Shown: piece after piece, positions 57,024 to 64,000 of the stretch | Position numbering within the stretch: the stretch's first letter is position 1 | How the letters are laid out: the number at the start of each line of letters is the position of its first letter | Assembly (NCBI GenBank): GCA_958298945.1 | Contig: OY282607.1 | Span: 89,349,270 to 89,413,269 of the forward strand | Direction of reading: 5' to 3' | Source: Atherix ibis | Taxonomy: Eukaryota; Arthropoda; Insecta; Diptera; Athericidae | DNA: 64,000 bases | Notes under the pieces: generated by a model | The model's input: the letters and a program-made list of their open reading frames with translations, nothing else | Told to the model about the DNA's origin: nothing | The model's database searches: none | Program-made: the position numbers and the translations under genes

Positions 57024-59229
57024 TTTTTTATTTTTTTTATTTGACAGGTTCTCATTTCTACGTTACACATAGACATGAGAAGACAGTCGCTCCTATTGGA
57101 GCATATAGCGGCACTAGAGACTCTGTGAATTCTCTCCATCTGCTTCTGCCTTGGACTAGCCTTTTCACTTCCGACCATGAGTTGCCAATTTGTTGGTGTT
57201 CGCGGTCAACTGATCTTCTGCAAGTGGTCCTTGGTCATCCTCTGCTGCGATTGGCCTGTGGGTTCCAATCTAGTGCCATCCTTGCTATGTCCGTAGGTGG
57301 TTTTCGCAAGGTGTGGCCAATCCAACTCCATTTCCTGCGTTTGATGTCAGCTAGCAGGAGTATTTGCTTCGTGAGAATATCCAGTTCGGCCAGAAGATCT
57401 TGCTTATATGCCTCAAGCATCTGTTCACAAATTTTTGAGGTTTACGAGTCGTGCTGTCGGTTACTTTCCATGTTTCGCAGCCGTACAGCAGGACTGGCTT
57501 GACGTTTGAACGGAATATTCGAAGTTTGAGTGCTATGGAGAGGTGGTTGGAACGCCACACGTTCCCAAGTGAGGTGTACGCTTGTCGCGCCTTGTTGATG
57601 CGCGTTTGGATGTCTGTTTCAGTTCCACCATGCTTGTTGAGCATGCTGCCAAGCCAACAGAACTTTTCCACATCTTCAACTTGTGTACCGTGTAGCATCA
57701 AGGGCCTCTCGCAGGTGGCGCCGATACGCATCAATTTGGTCTTCTTGATGTTGATTCTCATCCCCACTTCTTCGGCGTTGGATGCCAGAGCATTCAGTTT
57801 CTCCTGAATGCCGTTGAAGGTGTGGGACATGAGGCATATGTCGTCGGCGTAGTCCAGGTCGTGGAGCTTCTCACGCAGTGTCCACTGGATACCGTTGCTG
57901 GCTGTGTTATTAGTGCGTTGAAGGACTAGGTCTAGGGCGATTATGAAGAGGATAGGCGAGATTACGCAACCCTGCCTGACTCCTCTCGAGATGTTGAATG
58001 GATCGCTGTTTCGTCCTTTGAAGCGCACTCTACACGGGGCTTCACGGTATAGTTCTCGGATGAGATCGATGATGGCCTGAGGGATGCCTATTTCCGTTAG
58101 AGCACTCCAGATGGCGTCGTGAGAAATCATGTCAAAGGCTCTTTCGAAATCAACGAAGAGAAGATAGAGCGGGCTGTTGCATTCGTTCGACTGTTCAATG
58201 ATCATTCTTAGGCTGCTGATGTGATCAATGCAGGAGCGGTTTGGTCTAAAGCCAGACTGCTCGTTGCGAAGGGCACTTTCCACTGTTGGAGTGATGCGAG
58301 TCAGGATGATTGATGCGATTAGTTTCTAGATGGTGTTCAGCAGAGTTTTTGCAATCGCCAAGGTCACCTTTCTTCGGGATGGTGATAATTACTCCTTCTT
58401 TTCAGCTGTCCGGGAAGTGGAATTGTGTCCAAGCTTTTGCGATTATAGGATGCAACAGCGAGGCCAGGAGTGGCGGATCAAACTTCAGCTTTTCTGGGGC
58501 CAGGTTGTCAGGTCCGGGGGCTTTGCTGTTCTTAAGCTTGTTGATTGCCGTTGTGATCTCCGTAATCATAGGCGGTGTTGTTGGGATGGATCTTCGTGGG
58601 TTTCTGCGCATCACTGGAGGAGGAGGATGGAATTCTGGAGCTATTGGAAGGGATTATGAGAAGAATTCCTTCCAGCGGTCGAGTTGTTCTTCATCCGTGA
58701 AGAGAGCTGGACCGTCTTTGTCCTTAAGTGGTGGCAGTGAGGGTGTTTTTTTCCCCGGATAGTTTGTGAATTGATGCATAGATACTGCGGATATCGCTCT
58801 GGTGTGCAGCGGCTTCTGCTTCGCTGGCTATTCCGTTGAAATAGTTCCTCTTGTCATCCCTTGCCATGCGTTTGACCATCTTTTGAGCAAGGTTGTACCT
58901 CGTCTCTAGATGGCGCCTTTCTTCGCGGGTTTGAGCAGTTTAGAGTAGACCTTTCAGCTTTCTTCGTTTTACTATTTGAGTCCAGGTTGACTCGCGGATC
59001 CACTCTTTCCTCTTGTAGTTCCGGAAGCCCGTTGCTGCCTCTGCAGCGGACTTTAGTTTGCGCAGTAGAGAAGGCCATGTCAGCCTCTCGGCATTGTGGC
59101 AAACTTCTTCCAGCTTGTTCGCAATATCTCGGCTATCTCTGGATTCTGCAGCTGATGGTCGCTGTATATGTCAGCTCCTCGGATTGTCTTGACGTCCAGG
59201 AGCGATCCGAAGAATATCCGAGAAAACAA
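57024..59229 (-). mobile_element. 5'-truncated RTE-clade LINE
   Basis: The minus strand carries the end of the endonuclease, the linker, RT, a C-terminal domain and a short 3' UTR ending in a poly-A-like tail (plus-strand T-rich 57022-57040). TCATCTT occurs at 57017-57023 and at 59230-59236, a plausible 7-bp target-site duplication that would put the 5' truncation at 59229. GC content is much higher than in the flanks. Its last ~15 codons and 3' UTR match the tail of the composite retroposon at 15.6 kb. Confidence 0.85.
57100..59229 (-). pseudogene. RTE endonuclease end, linker and reverse transcriptase, disrupted
   Basis: From the 5' side, GSLLDVKTIRGADIYSDHQL (about 59207-59148) is the end of the endonuclease with its SDH motif. 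The linker follows (KLKSAAEAATGFRNYKRKEW; MARDDKRNYFNGIASEAEAA, about 58870-58800). The RT begins with TAINKLKNSKAPGPDNLAPE (about 58550-58490). A TAG stop lies near 58328. The continuous part (57351-58283, 310 codons) has NEQSGFRPNRSC, FVDFERAFDMIS (motif A), GVRQGCVISPILF (motif B), DYADDICLM (YADD, motif C), GSMLNKHGGTETDI and LLYGCETWKVT. A frame change at about 57400 leads to RKWSWIGHTLRKPP and, after a stop, RSRWREFTESLVPLYAP. The order matches RTE-clade ORFs. The accumulated stops and frameshifts make it inactive. Confidence 0.87.
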
Positions 59230-59236
59230 TCATCTT

Positions 59237-60800
59237 AAAGTCTAGTAAATATGATTTGCGCACGTGCCCATTACAAGTGAACAATTCTATTTTTTGTTTA
59301 AAATAAACTTCCTTCGAAAATTATTCCCCTTCATTTTCTAGTATATTCAAAATCTTACTGTGTCCACTCTTCATTTTTGAGAATATTATACTTTTTTATT
59401 GGAAACTCATTTAAAATGAAAGTTTACACTTTTCAAGGATAATACACGGTCTTCTTGAATAATAGTCCCACAACAAAACCTCCTTATTCAAAAAGCAATT
59501 CTTATACAGCTCCCAATGCTCATCGTATTTTAGGATCTCATAATTAGATTTTTTTCTATACCCTTGCACGGTGTCAATTTATTGTGTAATAAAAAACATT
59601 ACGATCCTGATTCTTATATACTCGTATTATTTTTTTTTTAATAGATTTCAGCTTATCCTTGCAACTTTGCCTAATATGAATTTATCTACATTTCACCAGA
59701 GGACTAAACAGCGATAAATTCTTTTTATATACAACATTTTTTTTGTTATTTTGAATACACTTAGTACAAGGATAATGGCAAGATGCTTTGGTCCTTTTTA
59801 TTCATTTTTGTTTTCCCTTGTTTAATGCTCATAATTTTTAATATTATACTGATTTTGTTCGTTCGCGTTTTTGTGTGTGTGTGTCTGTGCGTATATTTTC
59901 AGTAATTTTTATAGAATTTTTTTCCCCAACCATCGAGTGTATATTGTTTTTGTTCTTTTTGAAGATATAACCGAGAAAAGAAACTGAAAAAGGAGCCAAC
60001 AATATGATTTTCGTCATTCATTATTTTGATTTATAGCCTTTCAGGAATGGAAAATAATTCAATACGCCTTGTATCCTTAAAAATTATAATTAGTATGAAA
60101 ACAATGTTAGAACAATAAAATTTGATTATTTAGAATTGCTCTTGTTTCAAGAAGGATTCTTTTCTTTCAATTTTTATTATATCGAAGCTATAAATTTGGT
60201 TTACTTATTAATAATTAAACTTAATTTCATAATATATCCTTTTAGAAGGGGTAAACGTATATAAAATAATCGGTGTTTATACATTTTTTTTATGTTTGAT
60301 ACATTAAGTTTTATATATGTTTAAGGATGAAAAGCCATTAAAGTGAGAAACTCTATTCTGCTAGTTTGATAAATAATAAATAAAATTTAAATATGGTACA
60401 ATCAAAATTTATTTATGAGTCTAAGACATTTTTTAAAGGATACCAAAGTCTATCTTAGAAATATTCACAAACTTTAAAGAATATTTCGAGATAATATTTT
60501 TGTGCACCTTTACTTTCTATTATTATTGCAGAAAAATTAACATAAATCATATTCACATGCCTAGACTTTTAATCTATCATCTGGGCTATATTTCTCCAAT
60601 TCTCAATAAAAAAATGGGGATAAATTTTGTTGATTTTAAGGATAATATTGCAGGGATTTCTGTTGATAAATTCATAGTTGGGCATTGGCTATTATTAGTG
60701 GGTCTGGAATTTGCTGATGAAAAAGAGAGTAAAAGTCGTCTTTATTTTTCTGCTAATGACAAGCCATACCTGGCAGATACCTGGCGGATAATTTGAAAAA
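59237..60800. other. AT-rich stretch; unassigned frame before the satellite
   Basis: No gene is recognised. The frame 60500-60796 (98 codons, containing FVDFKDNIAGISVDKF and LEFADEKESKSRLYF) runs almost up to the first 96-bp unit. It has mixed composition but no family match that I know. It might be LINE-derived or chance. Confidence 0.35.
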
Positions 60801-61840
60801 TCAAAGCAGGTTGTGAATGCCTTAGCAAGGATCATGCCTAACTACAGAAGGAGTAGACAGAGCTAACCCGGATAACTGAAAATCGTTGCTGAAAAGGCAA
60901 GTGGGGTTGTGAATGCCTTAGCAAGTATCATACTTTACCACGGAAGGAGTAAGCAGAGCCAATGCGAATATTTGAAAATGGCAGATGAGAAGTCAAGTCG
61001 GGTTGTGAATACCTGAGCAAGAATCATGCCTAACCACGGAAGGAGTACACAAAGCCAACCCGGATAATTTAAAATTAGTACTGAAAAGACAAATCGGATA
61101 GTGAATGCCTGAGCAAGGATCATGCCTTATCACGGAAGGAGTAGACAAAGCCAATCCGGATAATTGAAAATTAGTGCTGAAAAGACAAGTCGGATAGTGA
61201 ATACCTGAGTAAGGATCATGCCTAACCATGGAAGGAGTAGACAAAGCCAACCCGGATAATTTAAAACTAGTGCTGAAAAAAAAATTTGGATAGTGAATGC
61301 CTGAGCAAGGATCATGCCTTATCACGAAAGGACTAGACAGAGTCAACCCGGATAGTAGAAAATTACTGCTGAGAAGACAAGTAGGGTCGTGAATGCCTGA
61401 GCAAGGATAATGCCTTACCATGGAAGGATTAGACAAAGCTAACCCAAATAATTGAAAATTGCTGCTGAAAAGACAAGTCGGTTTCTGAATGCCTGAGCAA
61501 AGATCATGCCTAACTACAGAAGGAGTAGAGAGAGTCAACCCGGATAATTGAAAATTGCTGATGAAAAGGCAAGTGGGGTTGTAAATGCCTTGTTAATGCC
61601 TTAGCAAGGACTATACCTAACCACAGAAGGACTAGACAGAGCTAACCCGGATAATTGGAAATTGCTCATGAAAAGGCAAATGGGGTTGTTATTGCCTTAA
61701 AAGGAATCATCCGTTACTACGGAATGAGTAGACAAAGCTACCCCGGATAATTGAAAATTGCTGCTGAAAGGGCAAAACGGGTTGTAAATGCCTTAACAAG
61801 GATCATGCCTAATCACAGAAGGCCTAGTTTGAGCCGACGC
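60800..61840 (+). repeat. 96-bp tandem satellite, about 10-11 units, derived from an R1-like RT
   Basis: The anchor GCCT(T/G)AGCAAGGATCAT recurs at 60819, 60915, 61011 and 61107 and onward at 96-bp spacing, with one or two irregular units near 61580-61620. In the forward frame each unit reads close to SAEKTSRVVNA, ARIMPNHGRSRQSQPG, stop, LK. The last unit continues without a break into the R1-like ORF (AAERAKRVVNALTRIMPN then HRRPSLSRR). The unit is therefore 32 codons of LINE sequence that became tandemly amplified. The reverse strand shows a 181-codon frame of 32-residue repeats only because 96 is divisible by three. Confidence 0.92.
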
Positions 61841-62640
61841 AACTTTTCGTTTACAGTTATCAGTTCTATAATATTCTACGTAGGTTCTAGCTGTCAAAAC
61901 TGAAATGTACATGCATCGGATAATGGCGATATTTCGTCGGAGAGCCCTTCGAGTTCTTACAGTATTCTATACTGTCTCGTATGATGCTATCTGTGTTATC
62001 ACTAGCATGCCGCTAATCGAGGCTTTGGTGGATGAAAGAGCCAGAATCTATTATCGATGATGGCAGACAAATATAATCTATCGGCTCATCATCAGCACCT
62101 AAAATAAAAATCGGTTAGTGGCGATGTGGTAACGATAATGAGTTTTAGAACAGACGAGACTATTGAGAAGTGGACCATTTTATGGCCTAATTTCTGATAA
62201 GATATGGAATTATCCTGCATATATTAATACCATTTAAGGTTCGACGTTAATATGATATGCCCCAATTATCGGCCCACTATCGAGAATGAGGATTTGTCTT
62301 TTTCCACTGTTTCCGCTTTAAGCAGAAAAAGAGAAACTAGAGAAAATAATCGATCACAAAAAAATTACTATACTAGAACAGCATCTAGAAGAAGCTCCTA
62401 AAAGAACACTGGACAAAAGACATTATTGCAGGTATATAAAAAGAAGTTCTATCATACAGAAAGAATTGGAAAATTACAGCCTTTTTACCTAAATAGAATA
62501 ATAGGCTTGATGGCAGTCTACGCCCCATGAAATTATCCATTGAGAAGTCATATTTAAAAAACAGGAAGGTGGGTTTTAGTGGATGAAAATCCCACACACT
62601 CTATGGGACAGTATATCTACAGCATCTTAGAAAGATTTCC
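61753..62640 (+). pseudogene. R1-clade-like LINE relic downstream of the satellite
   Basis: Forward frames read AAERAKRVVNALTRIMPN (about 61760-61813), SLSRRNFSFTVISSIIFYVG (about 61829-61888) and RRRALRVLTVFYTVSYDAIC (about 61936-61995). TSMPLIEALVDERARIYYR (about 62000-62056), EKWTILWPNF (about 62166-62195) and an ENED-containing remnant of the C-terminal knuckle (about 62260-62300) follow. The order matches the 13.7-14.6 kb relic, and the non-coding part around 62440-62640 also has similarity to 14400-14560. Stops and frameshifts are frequent. Confidence 0.75.
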
Positions 62641-64000
62641 CTCTAACAAAGAGAGAAAAATATACTTCTTATCTATTTTTAGTTACTAAAATTATATACT
62701 TGCTAACGTATCAATATTAAATTAATTTAAAATGAGTAATAAAATTATCTTCTCTCAATATTCATGAAAATTTATTAAAAACTAACAAAATACTCTCTTA
62801 ATAATATTTACACTTAAAAATCACATTTATCCAATCATAATGCCAATAGACAAGATGCTTTTCTTGTTCAAAGCTTACAAATTATTGGCAATTCAAATAT
62901 TGTCTTGTACAAATCTTTGAGTACGTAAGTTATGTATAGTCGAAGATACAAGAATGGCAGATAGTTTAAGATTATAGCATTGATGACACCATCAAGAAAC
63001 AAGATTTGTCTAGATTAAAAATGGTTGAACAGACATGACGGGAAGACTATAAGATTTTGTGCAAATACAAGTGGAAACGGCGTGTTCATTATCGGCGTAA
63101 CTGATTTGAAGGCGCCCTTGTTTAAGTAAATATAATAAGACATTTGGATACCAAAGTAAACACTGACCCATATAAGTTAGTGTCGAAGACAGATAGCCAT
63201 CGATATCTGTTAAGTCGATGCCTGGTATCCATGTCTGTTAGTCTCCCATTCCTATTTGTGTATCAGTGTGTGTGTATGGTGACACCCCTTATCCATTTGG
63301 AGTCATTTCCAGAATTCATGTTCACTAATACTTTATGTCCAATACTCAACATTTCTGTTGGTGGCGGCTAGCGGTCGCCGGTTGGCCAAGTGCACTCATT
63401 GTCAAGATAGAGATTGAATTGGATTTTCGGACACTATCCCAATCGACCGTTAAATGCTTGGTCACGTTCCACTCGAGGCACAGTAAACAGTAACCATGCC
63501 CCGCAATTATTTTTAAAATTCCACTCGGCACTCTCATATTGCGGCTTATGTAACGAGAACAAATCGACACTGTCCGCCCTCTCGGTGCCATATATGCTCG
63601 TTTGTACTCGTATATACAGCATGTGGAGCTCCACAAGATCCAGCATACATAAGCACGACTATGCACGTTCATATCTTCATAAGTGGCCGCCACTTAAATA
63701 ATCTTCCGTGAAGCACTCTTCTACAATGAGGATGCCATCAAACATGTCGGGAACATGAAGAACTCAAGAATCCAAAGAACTGCAAAATTCTATAACTTAA
63801 AAATACCAAAAATTCCAAATCGATTTGAACATTGTTTCTTTAGGTCACATTAATCTTTGTTAATTTTTCTTTTAATCAAAAAATAAGGCAAAGAATTTTT
63901 TCTGCTCCATTTTCATAGAAGAAATTGAAGGAAAAAAAAACCAAATTCCATCTGAACATGGCTTCGATTAGGCTTTTGATTAGTAATAGTGCCATTTGCA
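62641..64000. other. No gene recognised; GC-richer end
   Basis: About 63060-63720 is less AT-rich and has overlapping frames on both strands (63346-63693 minus, 63414-63701 plus) without a family motif. The remaining sequence is AT-rich. Confidence 0.45.

Noticed and set aside
57041..58762. Plus-strand frames of 153, 118 and 150 codons
   Set aside because: They are antisense shadows of the minus-strand RTE LINE, whose RT motifs are unambiguous.
1..64000. LTR retrotransposons or endogenous viral sequences
   Set aside because: I found no gag, protease, integrase or envelope motifs and no paired long terminal repeats; the repeated RF1 blocks lack coding content.

Overview
The window is AT-rich eukaryotic DNA from an insect, most likely a fly (Diptera, perhaps tephritid-like). 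The inference rests on what is present: jockey-clade, R1-clade-like and RTE-clade LINEs, three lineages of mariner, several Tc1-like transposase relics, long A/T homopolymers and microsatellites. There are no bacterial genes, operons or CRISPR arrays. I could not recognise a single intact host gene. The only hint is a short serpin-like motif near 12.2 kb, and it is weak. The window reads as gene-poor, repeat-rich DNA (intergenic, a giant intron, or heterochromatin-like). Element calls come from translating both strands and reading motifs by eye, so boundaries are approximate unless terminal repeats or target-site duplications (TSDs) are given.

Layout. 1.4-3.8 kb: a repeat family (called RF1 here) with a ~1.4 kb CTTCAT/CTTCTT array. 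7.1-9.1 kb: a decayed jockey-like LINE. 9.8-11.5 kb: a better-preserved jockey-like LINE with an open reverse transcriptase (RT) frame. 13.7-14.6 kb: an R1-like LINE relic. 15.56-16.30 kb (minus): a composite retroposon with a 5S rRNA-like head, a tRNA-like segment, a piece of RTE endonuclease and the RTE 3' tail, flanked by a 7-bp TSD. 19.8-22.2 kb: R1-like LINE relics, one carrying a Tc1-like insertion with terminal inverted repeats. 24.0-26.4 kb: a Tc1-like relic split by a mariner that itself carries a 379-bp internal duplication. 27.8-28.4 kb: another Tc1-like relic (minus).

30.5-36.2 kb: two 1.5-1.7 kb minisatellite arrays of a 13-bp unit (AAAAATTTTCGGT) in opposite orientations around a 2.5 kb spacer. 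41.0-42.2 and 42.8-43.8 kb: two further mariners of different lineages, both minus. 48.2-50.3 kb: four tandem units of about 525-560 bp. 52.7-54.2 kb: a second RF1 copy, inverted relative to the first. 54.5-54.9 kb: another Tc1-like relic. 57.0-59.2 kb (minus): an RTE LINE with RT, the likely autonomous relative of the 15.6 kb composite. 60.8-61.8 kb: a 96-bp satellite whose unit is 32 codons of an R1-like RT, running directly into the rest of that R1-like element (to ~62.6 kb).

The most interesting items are the 5S-tRNA-RTE composite, the LINE-derived 96-bp satellite, the inverted pair of minisatellite arrays, and a set of perfect or near-perfect short hairpins (27.4, 28.5, 36.0, 40.85, 42.5 kb). 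The elements do not form a pathway. Their relations are parasitic or nested: mariner inside Tc1-like, Tc1-like inside R1-like, and a non-autonomous composite that probably depended on an RTE LINE.
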